DNA from: Janthinobacterium sp. B9-8
GTDB lineage: Bacteria; Pseudomonadota; Gammaproteobacteria; Burkholderiales; Chitinibacteraceae
NCBI RefSeq assembly: GCF_000969645.2
Contig: NZ_CP014222.1
Span: forward strand, 620,001 to 684,000
Direction of reading: 5' to 3'
Length of the DNA: 64,000 nucleotides
Below, piece after piece: positions 28,101 through 38,097 of this stretch (positions are counted from its first letter, which is position 1; every line of letters begins with the position of its first letter). The translations under genes were made by a program, and so were the position numbers. The notes below the pieces were generated by a model. That model worked only from the letters and a program-made list of their open reading frames with translations. It searched no databases and was not told the DNA's origin.

Positions 28101-29672
28101 AGGGTAAAACAGATTTTATTAAATTTAATGAATAATGCGATTAAGTTTACGGTGAGCGGGCATGTTGTGATTCGGGTATCGAGCGAGGCGCTTGATAGCC
28201 AGCAGGCCTTGATCCGGGTGCAGGTAAAAGATACGGGGCTGGGGATTTCTGAGCAGCTTAAAAGTGAATTATTTAGCCCTTTTACTCAGGCTGATAATTC
28301 GATGACGCGAAAGTTTGGCGGTACTGGTTTAGGTTTATCTATTTGCAAGCGATTAATTGAGGCGATGGAGGGGCGTATCGGAGTGAACAGCGTGCTTGGT
28401 GAAGGGGCTGAATTCTGGTTTGAAATCCCTTTTAAAGTGGCTGACGCGGAGCCACCCGCACCCGTGCAGAATGAGCATCCCTCAAACAGAGTGTTGGTGC
28501 TTGATCTATTCGCCGCACATGCGGAATCACTGCAAATAGTGCTGGGGCGTTTGGGGTTAGCTGCTGATTGTTATACAGATTTAGAGCAGGGTTTAGCTGC
28601 GCTGAATCAGCTTACCGAGGCGTACATTTTAGTGATTATTGATGCACGTTATGAGCAGATAGCCGGGGAAAACCATCGCATTCGTGCCATTGCGCCTCAG
28701 GTACCGCTGATTTATCTAGGGCATCCAACGATTGATGATGACCATTGTGCGGCTCACCCGCTGGCGTTTTTCTTAGCTAGGCCAGCTTCAGAAAGACAAT
28801 TGCGGCATTGTATTGAGGGAGCTTTGCATATTATTGAAAGCGCGCCAATAAAAGTAAAGCAACTGTTGGCACAGGATATCGAGCGCCTGAATTTACATAT
28901 TTTGGTGGCAGAGGATAATCCGATTAATCAGAAAGTAGTCATGATGATGCTGCAGAAATTAGCCTGTAAAGTGGATGTGGCATGCAATGGTTTAGAGGCA
29001 TTGAATGCAGTACAAAAAGGTCATTATGATTTGGTTTTTATGGATTGCCAGATGCCAGAAATGGATGGCTATACCTCGGTGGCATTGATTCGTTCATTAT
29101 CAGGAAAGCAAAGTCAGGTGCCTATTGTGGCTTTAACCGCCAATGCATTTAAAGTGGATGAAGAGCGGTGTTATGCAGTTGGGATGAATGATTTTATTGC
29201 CAAACCAATTACTCCCGAACATTTGATTCGTGTGTTGTCTCGGTTTTTCTCAAATCAGTTAAATGAGCAAGTTGTCATTGCTCAGAGTGGAGATCCTATG
29301 ATTTCGTCAATTAGCCCTGAAGAAATTGATAAAGAAATGGCCAGCATTAATCATACCTTTGAAGATTTGAAAACCATGCTGGGTATGGATATGACTGATG
29401 AATTAATTCAGCTGTTTTTGCCTACTCTGGACGAGTGCCTCGCTAATTTAGGCACAGTAATCGAATCAGGTGATGGCGATGCGGTAGTGAGCTGTGCGCA
29501 TAAACTAAAGGGGGCTGCCGCTCAGCTGGGCGCACAATCATTGGCTGATTTATGTAAAAAAGTAGAGCAAACAGGCCGTGAAAAAGAGCTGAATGATGCT
29601 TGGCCTTTTCATGCAAAAATTATCTCTTTAGGGAGTGCCGTGGGCCAGCGATTACGTGAACGGCAGAATTAG
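25125..29672 (+). CDS. CHASE/PAS hybrid sensor histidine kinase
   Basis: 1515 residues. Membrane helix (about 18-35), CHASE-like periplasmic sensor (about 60-310), second helix (about 317-340), one weak PAS (about 355-475), three well-kept PAS/PAC units each starting with a GIWDW signature (about 485, 612, 741), HisKA with the His near 886 ([21 protein letters not shown]), HATPase ([18 protein letters not shown]), a first receiver (about 1120-1235) that appears to lack the acceptor-Asp context, a second receiver (about 1259-1378) with Asp in [14 protein letters not shown], and an HPt domain (about 1405-1505) with His in [13 protein letters not shown]. It is a complete phosphorelay on one chain. 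The output regulator is not adjacent. Codons of about 25.9-26.6 kb are visibly AT-rich compared with the rest. Confidence 0.92.
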   Translation: MEPFFRRFPKENTLWRGPFLLGLLSMATSGIFASLIDRMENERAEAAFLQTSSRLVSAVQNRMSSYGDGLRRAHAFSGVSANQPVDFQRYMQFLDLASSQPGALSIGLVRQVRDADRTAYQAKWTSDFPNISLKMASVSSLNTDSYIIEALEPGIFKVDVRGYDFSTDHAVVSDLIWAIRKDKEVIVYSSLFSSLHHADFFIFSPWYRFESRMNKLFDRQGTLQGFIYAPVSAAKMMESINLEYGDFLDYKILPAELSDKQKYKIYESRFVNDNKNELEKIDSFFNREVVFDYGGKKIKIIMKSRPEFEVIYKSNNGLWIFIFGLIISMAGCYVFYIIINARNSSLKLHDQLEKNKENEIFLALSEVGSLVIKINQQGCILNINEAAQNFFKLTAAGVCGKNICCLFLDLSSELLEKNIQNCMSRSKNKAEYPPLVLNGVDYDGDSFSASLSFYFLAQDKIIVGVLAKPVFSEDKEKIAITERLNLAINAAHLGIWDWWLEENEIHWDETMYSFYGLDAISFKVNYANWSGRIVREDIVKFDGAVHAMLHGGESLCEVVRITRADGSIRYISMHGKLILNEKEHAERVIGVNFDITSLKEAEHSLRESGERFSLAAQAAKEGIWDWNMQTGEVWFSSQWKENFGYQDDELENNLATWDYLIDPEDRKRFLRLTHEFNQGMSDRFEVTLRFKHKAGHWVSVRSRAVHLKNESGDVVRMVGSHEDITELLKHEEALNESKKRMDLTIQCAGLGIWDWNIVTNEVLFGGQWAAMLGYELSEIKHNIDSWSGLTHPDDLVIAGQVLQAHFDGKTPTYSAEFRMRAKDGSWRWILGVGRVNAFGSRGEPLRILGVNIDIHARKMNEDALQAAILLAEAASRAKSEFLANMSHEIRTPLNAVLGFSALLQESKLNPQQRDLIDSIHTAGNSLLAIVNDLLDFSKIEAGRLELECVELDLRQLCEEALFIGMPKAYLNNLEMACVVAPSVPERVWGDPVRVKQILLNLMNNAIKFTVSGHVVIRVSSEALDSQQALIRVQVKDTGLGISEQLKSELFSPFTQADNSMTRKFGGTGLGLSICKRLIEAMEGRIGVNSVLGEGAEFWFEIPFKVADAEPPAPVQNEHPSNRVLVLDLFAAHAESLQIVLGRLGLAADCYTDLEQGLAALNQLTEAYILVIIDARYEQIAGENHRIRAIAPQVPLIYLGHPTIDDDHCAAHPLAFFLARPASERQLRHCIEGALHIIESAPIKVKQLLAQDIERLNLHILVAEDNPINQKVVMMMLQKLACKVDVACNGLEALNAVQKGHYDLVFMDCQMPEMDGYTSVALIRSLSGKQSQVPIVALTANAFKVDEERCYAVGMNDFIAKPITPEHLIRVLSRFFSNQLNEQVVIAQSGDPMISSISPEEIDKEMASINHTFEDLKTMLGMDMTDELIQLFLPTLDECLANLGTVIESGDGDAVVSCAHKLKGAAAQLGAQSLADLCKKVEQTGREKELNDAWPFHAKIISLGSAVGQRLRERQN

Positions 29673-29735
29673 CGGGGATCGTGCATGAGCACTGAGTTTT
29701 TATAAAAATGGATCGTAAAAATAATAGGTATCGTC

Positions 29736-30329
29736 GTGATCTTGCCAAGCTCGAATCAAATAACTCCTTGGTTGCAAGTGAAGTTAAATGCAGCAAAAAA
29801 AACAGTATCGGGCGATTTGGCCGGAGGGGCTTTAGCAAATAGCCGTGCGGCCGCTGTGCTCATTCCTTTAGTCTTGCACCCTGCTGGTGCGACGGTTTTG
29901 TTTACAGAGCGCGCCGCTCATCTTTCTACCCATGCGGGCCAAGTGAGCTTCCCCGGTGGCGCTTATGAAGTACAGGATGTGGATCTGATCGCCACTGCTT
30001 TGCGTGAAACGCAAGAAGAAACCGGCATTTCTCCTGATCGGGTAGAGGTGATTGCTTGCCTTGCAGAGTATTTTACCATCAGCCGCTTTAGGGTCACGCC
30101 GGTAGTAGGCGTTTTGCAGCCGGGCTTTGAACTGGCACCGGATCCGAATGAAGTGGCCGAGGTGTTTGAGCTACCGTTGTCGGTCTTGCTGGATGTGCGC
30201 CGCTTTGAACGCAGAATGGTTGAGCGTAATGGTCAGCGGGGCTTTACTCATTTTCTGGAGCATGATGGGCGAGTGGTTTGGGGGGCAACAGCGGGAATAT
30301 TGCTGATGTTAGCCAAAAGCTTAGAGTAG
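29736..30329 (+). CDS. Nudix hydrolase, CoA pyrophosphatase type
   Basis: 197 residues from a GTG start with AGG upstream. The Nudix box (GG then LRETQEETGI) is intact, preceded by the CoA-pyrophosphatase (UPF0035) signature HAGQVSFPGG. Such enzymes cleave CoA, preferably oxidised CoA, to 3',5'-ADP and phosphopantetheine. Single gene 63 bp after the hybrid kinase. Confidence 0.88.
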   Translation: MILPSSNQITPWLQVKLNAAKKTVSGDLAGGALANSRAAAVLIPLVLHPAGATVLFTERAAHLSTHAGQVSFPGGAYEVQDVDLIATALRETQEETGISPDRVEVIACLAEYFTISRFRVTPVVGVLQPGFELAPDPNEVAEVFELPLSVLLDVRRFERRMVERNGQRGFTHFLEHDGRVVWGATAGILLMLAKSLE

Positions 30330-30508
30330 GAATAGAGAATGAGTGTGTTGCTTTATTGTTAGTTTTATATGCTTTTTTTATGTGCTTGCTTGACATGCCT
30401 TTGTCATTTATCTGATGATCTATTGCTGGAAGTAATTGATTATTAATCATTAATTGCTTTCAAAATAAAACGTGAGCAATAAGAAACCAGCAAACTAAGG
30501 AGATGACA

Positions 30509-31069
30509 ATGATAAAGCAAACTCATTTGGCACTTGTGTTGGTCATGGGATTAGCCAGCATATCGCAATCAGTAAATGCGGTTACGGTGAATCAAGCTTA
30601 CATTAATAAGACTGGCTTAGAGATCAGTCAGGAAAAAGGCCAGTATGCACGGCCAACTATTTATACTAACCAGCGTGCATGCGGCGAATCCACTCCAAGG
30701 GCAATGGCTTGCGGCCCTTACACGATCAGCGTTGGCACACAGTTTTTGCAGTCTCAGGAAAATCAGCATGGCAGTTATGCCGCAAAAATGGTGCTGGCTC
30801 ATGAATGGGGCCATTCAATTCAGTTTACCAAGGGGATTAATTTACAAGCCCCTTATATGGAGCTGCAAGCTGATTGCAATGGCGGATCATTTATTCGTTT
30901 TGCAGTAAATAAGCTGGGGTATCAACCGTTTCTGGAGGCCGCTGTCAGTAGCGCACGGGCTGCCGCTGATTATGGCACGCACGGTACACCTGCTCAGCGA
31001 GATGCCTTTACCCGCTGGGGCTACGCTCAGGGCGATCTAAGAAAATGCCTGAATAATTTGCCAAGATAA
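30509..31069 (+). CDS. Exported zinc metallopeptidase-like protein
   Basis: 186 residues from the ATG at 30509, six bases after AAGGAG; the ATG at 30503 abuts the ribosome site and is less likely. Signal peptide to about SVNA. The mature protein has the HExxH motif in VLAHEWGHSIQF and a downstream Glu in MELQADCNGGSF, as in neutral zinc metallopeptidases of the YpfJ/M48-like sort. Three conserved-looking Cys in RACGESTPRAMACGPY and CNG suggest disulfides, with another Cys near the end. Substrate unknown. Confidence 0.8.
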   Translation: MIKQTHLALVLVMGLASISQSVNAVTVNQAYINKTGLEISQEKGQYARPTIYTNQRACGESTPRAMACGPYTISVGTQFLQSQENQHGSYAAKMVLAHEWGHSIQFTKGINLQAPYMELQADCNGGSFIRFAVNKLGYQPFLEAAVSSARAAADYGTHGTPAQRDAFTRWGYAQGDLRKCLNNLPR

Positions 31070-31134
31070 TTATTTAAAAATTGCCCCTGATTCTTGCTTT
31101 TAAGCAGGGATTGGGGCTCCGTGTGAGGCAGAAT

Positions 31135-31857
31135 ATGAAAAAACGAGTTCTGGCTGTTGTGCTTGTATTAACTGTTGCCACAGGTGTTTTAATATCACAA
31201 GCATCACCGGTTTTATCTGATTTTATGACGGGTGTTCAGCCACAGGATAAAGCTTTACCGCATTCCTTGGCGGCAGATTCTTCTGGAAAAAATCAAAGTT
31301 TCAATCAGTCGGCCATGCTGCAGGCATCTCCTTTTGCTAAAAACAAAAATATTGATTTAAGTAGTGATGAGCTAAAAACAGACCCTCATTTAAATACCGC
31401 AATGGATGTACCAGATAAAGAAGTGATTAGCCCTGAAGAAGCGGCCCGCCGTAAAAAAATGGAAGCTTTGGGTTATATGGTGCCAGCGGATTATTTAACA
31501 CGTGATTTGCAAAGCTTAAAGAAAATGGCTAAGGCAGGGGATGCCTATGCGATGGTACATTTGGGTGAAAAGTATTATTTTGAGTTAAATAAAAACCCGG
31601 AAAATCCTGATTATAATCCTCAAACAGATTACGCCAATCAAGCTAAATCTACTTTCAAAGATGCTTTAGTGGCAGGCAATATTCGCTCCGCAGGGATTAT
31701 TTCTGAACTTTATTTGCAGGAAAACAATCTGGTCGATGCTTATGCCTGGCATTTGATCTCTGATCGTTTAGGGGATAGCATCAGCGCCGATTGGTTTCGT
31801 TCAACTAAAGTCTATACCGAGGCTAGCGAGCAGCTAAAGCTAAATTACCCGTCTTGA
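31135..31857 (+). CDS. Membrane-anchored or exported protein with Sel1-like region
   Basis: 240 residues from the ATG of MKKRVLAVVLVLTVATG, an uncleaved or type I signal. A low-complexity linker follows (about 25-110), then a region with TPR/Sel1 character: LKKMAKAGDAYAMVHLGEKYYFE, and AYAWHLISDRLGDSISADWF. No enzyme motif. The gene is 65 bp after the peptidase gene, with an imperfect GC-rich hairpin (31085-31118) between them. Confidence 0.7.
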   Translation: MKKRVLAVVLVLTVATGVLISQASPVLSDFMTGVQPQDKALPHSLAADSSGKNQSFNQSAMLQASPFAKNKNIDLSSDELKTDPHLNTAMDVPDKEVISPEEAARRKKMEALGYMVPADYLTRDLQSLKKMAKAGDAYAMVHLGEKYYFELNKNPENPDYNPQTDYANQAKSTFKDALVAGNIRSAGIISELYLQENNLVDAYAWHLISDRLGDSISADWFRSTKVYTEASEQLKLNYPS

Positions 31858-32020
31858 TCGCTGAATTAGATGGCCGCAGCAAAGCGGCGAATCGTACGCC
31901 CATATTTAAGTCTTGATTGGGGTTGGTGAAGCTCACGCATTTATTTAACAATACCCGTGGGTTTCACCCTGTTCTCGTCAGCGTAAGCTTAAAACCTGCC
32001 CTAAGCGATATCCGTGTTGC

Positions 32021-32977
32021 TTATCTAGCATAGAGCTTTAGAAATGGATCTGTTTTTGACCTGACTTCTGGATTATTCATATTTTTAAGCGTAATCAAAA
32101 GGGCAGGGGTTTCTAAATAAGCTGGAATTGGCTTATTTTCGAGTAGCTCAAATAGTGTCTGCATCGCTTTTTTCCCCATTAAATAGGGGTCTTGAATCAC
32201 AACGCCATTCAGGCTGCCGTCCTTGATGGCCTCATTAATTTTGTGATTAAAATCAAAACCGTAATGCCTTATTTTTCCGGAAAGATTTTTTGCTTTAAGT
32301 GCGCGTACCGCCCCTTCGGTGCTTGATTCATTGGGGGTAAAAATAAGCTCTATATCGGGTATTCGGGCCAGAATAGTATGCAAACTTGATTCAGCGTTCT
32401 GCACCGTAATACCAGTGTATTGATTGTCAATAATTTCAGCCTGGGGCAGCAGCTTACGTATGTGTTCTAAAAACCCCTGCTCACGCTGTGATGTTGAGCC
32501 ATGCTGGGGCGAGTAACGAAGAAGCAGTATTTTTTTTACTTGCGGAAAATCTTTTGCTGCTTGAGCTGCAGCAAGCGCACCTGCTTCCTTATTATTTGTT
32601 CCTACATAGGGCAGCTTATTTTGCACTGTGAGTGGGGAATCTACGACTACAACCTTGATTCCTTTTCTGATGGCCTCCTGAATCGTTTTATCGAGCTTCT
32701 CCGGAGAATTAGGCGCTAAAATAATTCCGGAATATTTTTGCTGGATATAAAAATCGATAATACGAGCCTGCGCATCAACGCCATCCTCAAGACTTGGCCC
32801 TCGCCAAACCATCTCAATATTTAAATTCTTTGCTGTATCCTCAGCCCCACGTGCTATTTCTTTCCAGAAAATATGGGTCGCACCCTTAGGGATAAAAACC
32901 ACCTTAAAAGGAGCTGCCATCACATTGCATGCAGATTGAAGAAAAACCATGCACAACAGAAAATGTATTAACCGCAT
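32021..32977 (-). CDS. Periplasmic sugar-type binding protein (PBP1)
   Basis: 318 residues with signal peptide (cleavage near VMAA, about residue 22). The type 1 periplasmic-binding fold of the RbsB/LsrB group is clear: KVVFIPKGATHIFWKEIARGAEDTA, ILAPNSPEKL, VVVVDSPL, YVGTNNKEAGALAA and IFTPNESSTEGAVRALK. No ABC permease or ATPase is adjacent, so it is either an orphan import component or a sensor partner (for example for a kinase or chemoreceptor). Convergent with the Sel1-like gene. Confidence 0.85.
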   Translation of the reverse strand: MRLIHFLLCMVFLQSACNVMAAPFKVVFIPKGATHIFWKEIARGAEDTAKNLNIEMVWRGPSLEDGVDAQARIIDFYIQQKYSGIILAPNSPEKLDKTIQEAIRKGIKVVVVDSPLTVQNKLPYVGTNNKEAGALAAAQAAKDFPQVKKILLLRYSPQHGSTSQREQGFLEHIRKLLPQAEIIDNQYTGITVQNAESSLHTILARIPDIELIFTPNESSTEGAVRALKAKNLSGKIRHYGFDFNHKINEAIKDGSLNGVVIQDPYLMGKKAMQTLFELLENKPIPAYLETPALLITLKNMNNPEVRSKTDPFLKLYAR

Positions 32978-33799
32978 TTCTTACTCCGTCAGTCCATTTT
33001 AGCCCCAAAACTGCAGCCAACACAGCAGTGAATCAAACGTCAACAGACGCTAGCAATATAGTTAATTAATCTTACAAATAAGATTTAGTTTGCAGTTTGG
33101 GCTGGTGTTCTATCCGCTAATCATTCAGACATATACTTGTGTTGCTCTGATCAAACATTGATCCCCATCTTTTTATAGCGACCCAATGTCAGCTATTCTA
33201 ATGACGTGGATTAATCTTTTATTCCTTGACGACTTTTTTTCCCCTATCTGAATTTGGCGATAAATTCTGGATGCACGTATTTGCGTATTTGTTTTTTAAA
33301 TAAATGTGGGTTCTTATTCGGGACTTCCCGTACTTCCTACCTCTGTGATTTTATTAGCAAGCATTGACTTGACATGCAGAATAAAAAATTAAACCTTTAT
33401 ATTTCAGTGCTAATGGCGTTTTAAACAAAAATATTTAAATCTATTTTCTTGACAATTATATGCCAATGGGCTACTGTCTTGTTTCTGTCATATTGCTGTC
33501 AAAATTCTTTAGTATTAATTATTTTTTTATGTGTGTTTTGTAATTTTTACGAATTTTTCTGTTGGTAATAAAAAATGAAAAATATTAATTTTATTAATGC
33601 AACGCATGGTATTTTATTTGACTTTTTTCTTAAAATTTACGATCAAACAAATTAAAAAAATAAAGTTATTTATTTTTTTATTGATAAAATATAAATGTAA
33701 TTTCTATGTGTAAATAAAATTAGTATTTTTTAAATTGTTGTTTGAATAATAAAGTAATTAAATGTTTGATTTTTTACGATAAATAATAAGGAGCTTGTA
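32978..33799. other. Long AT-rich non-coding region
   Basis: About 820 bp without a credible gene, becoming strongly AT-rich (long A and T runs) from about 33.4 kb to the start of the dioxygenase gene. No tRNA, direct repeat or integrase remnant was seen. It holds the promoter of the downstream cluster and marks a sharp change in base composition. Confidence 0.7.
33449..33477 (+). promoter_or_regulatory. Candidate promoter of the dioxygenase/ATP-grasp cluster
   Basis: Perfect TTGACA (33449-33454), 17-bp spacer, TACTGT (33472-33477). It would give a 5' leader of about 315 nt. Another TTGACA at 33369 has no good -10. The AT-rich context makes chance matches likely. Confidence 0.35.
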
Positions 33800-34576
33800 A
33801 TGATCCAACAAGAGAAAGAAAGAAGTACTTATGCTTTTCAAGTTCCAAGAACACCATTTTCATTCGATATTGAACCTTCTTTAGCAAACAAGGGTTTTGT
33901 CCTGTTTTGTGCTGATCATTATGAATCTACAGATATAGATTTATATTCAAAAGAATTTCAGGAGCTCAGAGAGTCTTATTCCCGTCTTCCAATTGATCGA
34001 TTTATGATGGATAAAGGAAACTATCGTCAGCGGCGTTTTGCACGTTGGAAAATAAGTAAAGAAAACATGGCATTAGAATGTTTGCCTAAGGGGGAGTTTT
34101 TTCAGTCTAAGGATGTCAATCATCTGAATGGAGGGCTTGCTCGCAGTTTCGAACCAATAGAAGAAAAAATTGCGAATTCAAAGTTAATCAGAGGGCTGAT
34201 TCGTTTTCATTATGATAAATTGCAAAACGATCATGCCGAGTGTTTGGTATATGCGCATCAAATACGAATTATTGGCAATGTCTCATTAAAGGGAAATCCA
34301 ACGCCAGAAGGAATTCACCGCGACGGGCATGCATATGTTGCTCAAATTATGATTGGGCGTAAAAATGTACTGCTGGCTCAAAGCCATATTTATGATGATC
34401 ACCAAGAGTTAATTACAAGTTGTGAGTTAAAAAAACCGCTTGATTCTATTTTGATTGATGACCAGCGCTTACTGCACTCGGTTGATCCAATGATTTGTGA
34501 AGGAAATGGAAAATGGGCGACGCGAGATATGCTGTTGCTCGATTTTAACCCAATTTGCTCATCATCTTTTTCGTAA
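33800..34576 (+). CDS. 2-oxoglutarate/Fe(II) dioxygenase, amino-acid hydroxylase type
   Basis: 258 residues, AAGGAG before the ATG. The C-terminal half matches the 2OG-Fe_Oxy_2 family, whose known members include L-isoleucine 4-hydroxylase of Bacillus and related free-amino-acid hydroxylases. Iron ligands are H173 and D175 in PEGIHRDGHAYVAQ and H226 in DQRLLHSVDPM; R242 in TRDMLLLDF is the likely 2-oxoglutarate anchor. The N-terminal 100 residues are less conserved. First gene of a six-gene cluster, so it probably hydroxylates an amino acid or a pathway intermediate. Substrate not predictable from sequence. Confidence 0.85.
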   Translation: MIQQEKERSTYAFQVPRTPFSFDIEPSLANKGFVLFCADHYESTDIDLYSKEFQELRESYSRLPIDRFMMDKGNYRQRRFARWKISKENMALECLPKGEFFQSKDVNHLNGGLARSFEPIEEKIANSKLIRGLIRFHYDKLQNDHAECLVYAHQIRIIGNVSLKGNPTPEGIHRDGHAYVAQIMIGRKNVLLAQSHIYDDHQELITSCELKKPLDSILIDDQRLLHSVDPMICEGNGKWATRDMLLLDFNPICSSSFS

Positions 34577-34588
34577 TAGCCTATTTAA

Positions 34589-35821
34589 ATGACACACTTA
34601 AATAGAAATAATTTAAAAATAAGTAACACTGTTTGGCTTTTATTGTTTGGCACAGCAACAATAAAAGCTGCAAATTTTATGAGCATTCCATTTATCGCTA
34701 TTTTTCTGATAAAGAATAGTGGGCTAAATGCGGTAGAAATTGGCTTGATTGTTGCACTTTCGCCTTTTGCTTCTTTAATGGGAGGTTTTTTAGGAGGGCA
34801 ATTATCTGATATTTTTGGAAGAAAGAATTTATTATTCATATCACTTTCTTTTCTGCCCTTCGTGTTTTTAGGCTTTTATTTTTCAGCAGAGCTGAAGGAT
34901 GCCCATACAAGAATTATTATCTTCGCCGTGCTTAATACGCTTTGCGGGTTTTTCTCCAGCTTATTTCACCCTGTAAGTGCCGCTCTAATGGGGGATCTTA
35001 GCCCTGTGGAGCTTAGAGGGAAAATCTATCAGCTACGGTATTTTTTTACCAATATTGGCGCTGCACTTGGCCCTGCGCTTGGCGGCTGGTTAGGGATAAA
35101 TGCTTCCCGTGATAATTTCCTTTATACGTGTTATTTCTATATTTTTTATTTTTTAATTTTATCATTTGTTTTTTTCTACAACAGAAATAACGCTTTAACC
35201 TTAACAACGGTCAAGAGGCAAAAATTTAAAGAGTCATATACGGCCTTATTAGGAGATAAAAAACTACAAAGACTCATTCTGGGGGGGATTATTTTTAATT
35301 TATGCTACAGCCAGATAGAAAGTACGGTTGCACAAATTATTGCCAATAATTTCCATGATGGAATTAGATACTTTTCATATTTATTAACCGCAAATGGAAT
35401 TATTGTAATTTCATTTCAGGCTCCAATTTATTGGTTAAGCAGAAGGCTTGGGTTGAATATTAGTCTGGTCGTAGGGTGTGGTGTTTTTTCTGTGGGCATG
35501 TTTTTAATGGCTTTTCAGGATATATCAATCATCTTTTTATTTGTTTCAATATTTTTTATAAGTATTGGCGAAGTGTTTGTTTTTCCAATTTCTACAGAGC
35601 TGATTGAACAGCTTGCCCCAGATTCACTCCGCGGGTCTTATTTTGGAGCGGCTACTTTTAGAAATTTAGGCCTCTCGATCGGGCCTATTATGGGTGGGTA
35701 TATATTAACGTATTACGGTTCTAAATCATTATTCTTTACCGTTTCTATTCTGGCTATTGTATCTGTGCTTGTTTGCCTTTCAGGAAATAAAGCTAATTTA
35801 ACCGCATTACAAAGAGATTGA
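34589..35821 (+). CDS. MFS transporter, probable exporter
   Basis: 410 residues with about 12 membrane helices. The loop 2-3 motif GGFLGGQLSDIFGRKNLL is the MFS A-motif of drug/sugar antiporters. It starts 12 bp after the dioxygenase stop with no evident ribosome site and ends 5 bp before the next gene, so it is part of the operon. The context suggests export of (or self-protection against) the cluster product. Confidence 0.88.
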   Translation: MTHLNRNNLKISNTVWLLLFGTATIKAANFMSIPFIAIFLIKNSGLNAVEIGLIVALSPFASLMGGFLGGQLSDIFGRKNLLFISLSFLPFVFLGFYFSAELKDAHTRIIIFAVLNTLCGFFSSLFHPVSAALMGDLSPVELRGKIYQLRYFFTNIGAALGPALGGWLGINASRDNFLYTCYFYIFYFLILSFVFFYNRNNALTLTTVKRQKFKESYTALLGDKKLQRLILGGIIFNLCYSQIESTVAQIIANNFHDGIRYFSYLLTANGIIVISFQAPIYWLSRRLGLNISLVVGCGVFSVGMFLMAFQDISIIFLFVSIFFISIGEVFVFPISTELIEQLAPDSLRGSYFGAATFRNLGLSIGPIMGGYILTYYGSKSLFFTVSILAIVSVLVCLSGNKANLTALQRD

Positions 35822-35826
35822 TTTAA

Positions 35827-36783
35827 ATGGCGAAAGTATATATTACAGATCGAATTGTTAATCCAGATATTGAACGTGATATTTTAGGAGATGATGTCAG
35901 TTTGGAATTTGATAATAATGCTGAAGTATTAATGGTGTGGAGGCAGCATGTTGATAAGGATTTTATCGATCAGTTTCCCAAGCTGAAAGCAATTCAGCGC
36001 TATGGTGTGGGTTATGACAGGCTGGATTTAAGCTATGCAAAAAGTAAAGATATTTTTGTTTCAAACAATCCAGCTTACTGCACTGAAGAAGTAGCACAAA
36101 CTGCGATGGCATTTATATTGAATTGCTCTAGGAAAATAAATTATTTAGATCATTTTGCAAAAGAAAATTTTGAAAAATGGCAGCAGGCAGTTACACCACC
36201 AACACGAAGAGTATCTAGTTCAACACTGGGAATTATTGGGGCGGGACGCATTGGTGCTACGGTATGCAATTATGCGCGAGCGCTGGGCTATCGCGTTGAG
36301 TACTTTGATCCTTATCTGAGTGCGGAGCAAGTGGCTCGCTTAGACCAGATAGGCGCGAAGAGAATTGAGCACCTAGAAGCGTTACTCAATCAGGCAGATA
36401 TTGTTAGCTTGCATGTTCCGCTTACTGCAGATACGACAGAAATGGTTAATGAAAGCTTTCTTCATTCAATGAAATTCGGGGCTTCTTTAGTTAATACTTC
36501 CCGGGGCACGACAATGGTGCATCCCGATGTTTTTTTGTCTTTTCTTGAGGCTGGCCATCTCAACCAATTGATGCTTGATGTATTGCCTGAAGAGCCGCCA
36601 ACTCATTGCTCATTTATAAATATGTGGCTTGAACCGCCTAGCTATTTAAAAGGAAGAGTTTTGATTAACCCACATAAATCATACTTTTCCAGCGAATCCG
36701 CAATCGAGATGCGGCAGACAGCAGCAATCAATGCTAAGCGGGTGATTGATGGTCTTAGTCCATGCTTCGTAGTAAACCACTAA
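35827..36783 (+). CDS. D-2-hydroxyacid dehydrogenase family protein 1
   Basis: 318 residues, NAD-binding Rossmann domain in the middle of a substrate domain, as in phosphoglycerate and D-lactate dehydrogenases. GxGxxG is G138-A-G140-R-I-G143. Catalytic residues fit R226 (NTSRG), E255 or E256 (DVLPEEPP) and H283 (INPHKSYFS). There is no C-terminal ACT domain, so it is not a standard SerA. The His motif NPHKS is unlike the usual PHxA/G. It probably interconverts a 2-oxo and a 2-hydroxy acid. Substrate unknown. Confidence 0.87.
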   Translation: MAKVYITDRIVNPDIERDILGDDVSLEFDNNAEVLMVWRQHVDKDFIDQFPKLKAIQRYGVGYDRLDLSYAKSKDIFVSNNPAYCTEEVAQTAMAFILNCSRKINYLDHFAKENFEKWQQAVTPPTRRVSSSTLGIIGAGRIGATVCNYARALGYRVEYFDPYLSAEQVARLDQIGAKRIEHLEALLNQADIVSLHVPLTADTTEMVNESFLHSMKFGASLVNTSRGTTMVHPDVFLSFLEAGHLNQLMLDVLPEEPPTHCSFINMWLEPPSYLKGRVLINPHKSYFSSESAIEMRQTAAINAKRVIDGLSPCFVVNH

Positions 36784-36806
36784 TCTTATAAAAAGAGAGA
36801 TATCTT

Positions 36807-38039
36807 ATGCGCAAGCAAATATTAGTTATTGATTTTGTTACTCCAAAAAGAAAAAATACACTATTGACGGCAAAAAATTTAGGTTTGTCAATTGCTCTTG
36901 CTGCAAAAAGTTTACCTGAAGAAATTGCAGAATATGTTGATCGATTTATTGAAGTAGATACAGAAGATACCAATGCCTTATTAGAGGTTTTGGAGGCTGA
37001 ACATAAAATTAAAAAATTTGATGGTGTCATCTCATTTTGGGACCGGTATGTTGAGCCTTGCGCATTAATTGCTGAAAAATTAGGTTTACCTGGCAATACA
37101 GTAGATACAGCGATTAAAACACGCAGTAAATTTATGACTCGTATTTCTTTAGCTGAGCAAGCCGTTCCTCAGCCGCGTTTTCGTATTGTAAAAAGCCTAG
37201 ACGATTTAATTTCTGCTGCAAAATATATTGGTTTTCCATTTATATTTAAGCCTGTAGGTGCATGCTCCAGCCGTGGTATTTTTAAAATTGAATCTGGCCA
37301 TAATTTGGTGGAAATCTATCAGCAGATGTTGGAAGTGAGCAATAATCCCGACGATAAAATGTTTAAGTTTTATGAGGGTGAGTTTTTAGCTGAAGAGTAT
37401 ATGCAAGGGCCAGAATTTAGTGTTGAAGGGGTGGCCAGTTTTGGTGTAATACATATTGCAGGAATTACGGAGAAGTGGACTACTGAAAATAATTTTACTG
37501 AAAAGCAGCATCTTTTTCCCGCTAGATTAGAAGAATCACAGCAGGCTGCCATTCTTGATGTTGCAACTCGTGCGCTGACTGCGATTGATTACCGACAAGG
37601 TGCTTTTCATGTTGAGTTGATGCTGACTTCTGAGGGGCCAAAAATTGTTGAAATTAATGGCCGTTTAGGAGGAGATTTTATTACAACCCATTTGTTGCCC
37701 TTGGCTCAGGGAATAGATATCAGTGCATGTTCATTTTTAGCGGCATTAGGTGAAGAGATTGATTTAAGTAAAAAGCTTGATAATCATGCAACAGTTAAAT
37801 TTTTAATTGCTGAAACTGAAGGTGTGCTGAGCGCATGGTCAGGATGTGAAGAAGCGTTGGCAGTAAAAGGGGTTCAGGAGTTATTTATTGAACGTAAAGA
37901 AGGCGCATCGGTGACTCTTCCCCCGAAAAAATACGGTGAATTTCGTTTAGCGGCTGTGATTGTTCAGGCTGAGCGATCGTGTGATGCGCTTGCGCAAGCA
38001 GACATGGCGATTAATTATTTAGCGCCATCTATCGTTTAA
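36807..38039 (+). CDS. ATP-grasp carboxylate-amine ligase 1
   Basis: 410 residues. Pre-ATP-grasp domain (1-105), ATP-binding FPFIFKPVGACSSRG (K148 and the following loop), EEYMQGPEFSVEGV, and Mg-binding E270 (HVELML) and E282-I-N284-G-R286. The closest known group is the L-amino-acid ligases of the BacD kind, which join two amino acids through an acyl phosphate. AGAG-type site before the ATG. With the second ATP-grasp gene, it suggests stepwise peptide or amide formation. Confidence 0.87.
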   Translation: MRKQILVIDFVTPKRKNTLLTAKNLGLSIALAAKSLPEEIAEYVDRFIEVDTEDTNALLEVLEAEHKIKKFDGVISFWDRYVEPCALIAEKLGLPGNTVDTAIKTRSKFMTRISLAEQAVPQPRFRIVKSLDDLISAAKYIGFPFIFKPVGACSSRGIFKIESGHNLVEIYQQMLEVSNNPDDKMFKFYEGEFLAEEYMQGPEFSVEGVASFGVIHIAGITEKWTTENNFTEKQHLFPARLEESQQAAILDVATRALTAIDYRQGAFHVELMLTSEGPKIVEINGRLGGDFITTHLLPLAQGIDISACSFLAALGEEIDLSKKLDNHATVKFLIAETEGVLSAWSGCEEALAVKGVQELFIERKEGASVTLPPKKYGEFRLAAVIVQAERSCDALAQADMAINYLAPSIV

Positions 38040-38097
38040 TTTAGCCCCTTTGTTTGTCCGGGTCGGATCAATGGATTGTTCACATTAAGTTCTTACT

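Noticed and set aside
32021..32977. Binding protein as part of the ATP-grasp cluster
   Set aside because: Opposite strand, normal base composition and separated by 820 bp of non-coding DNA.
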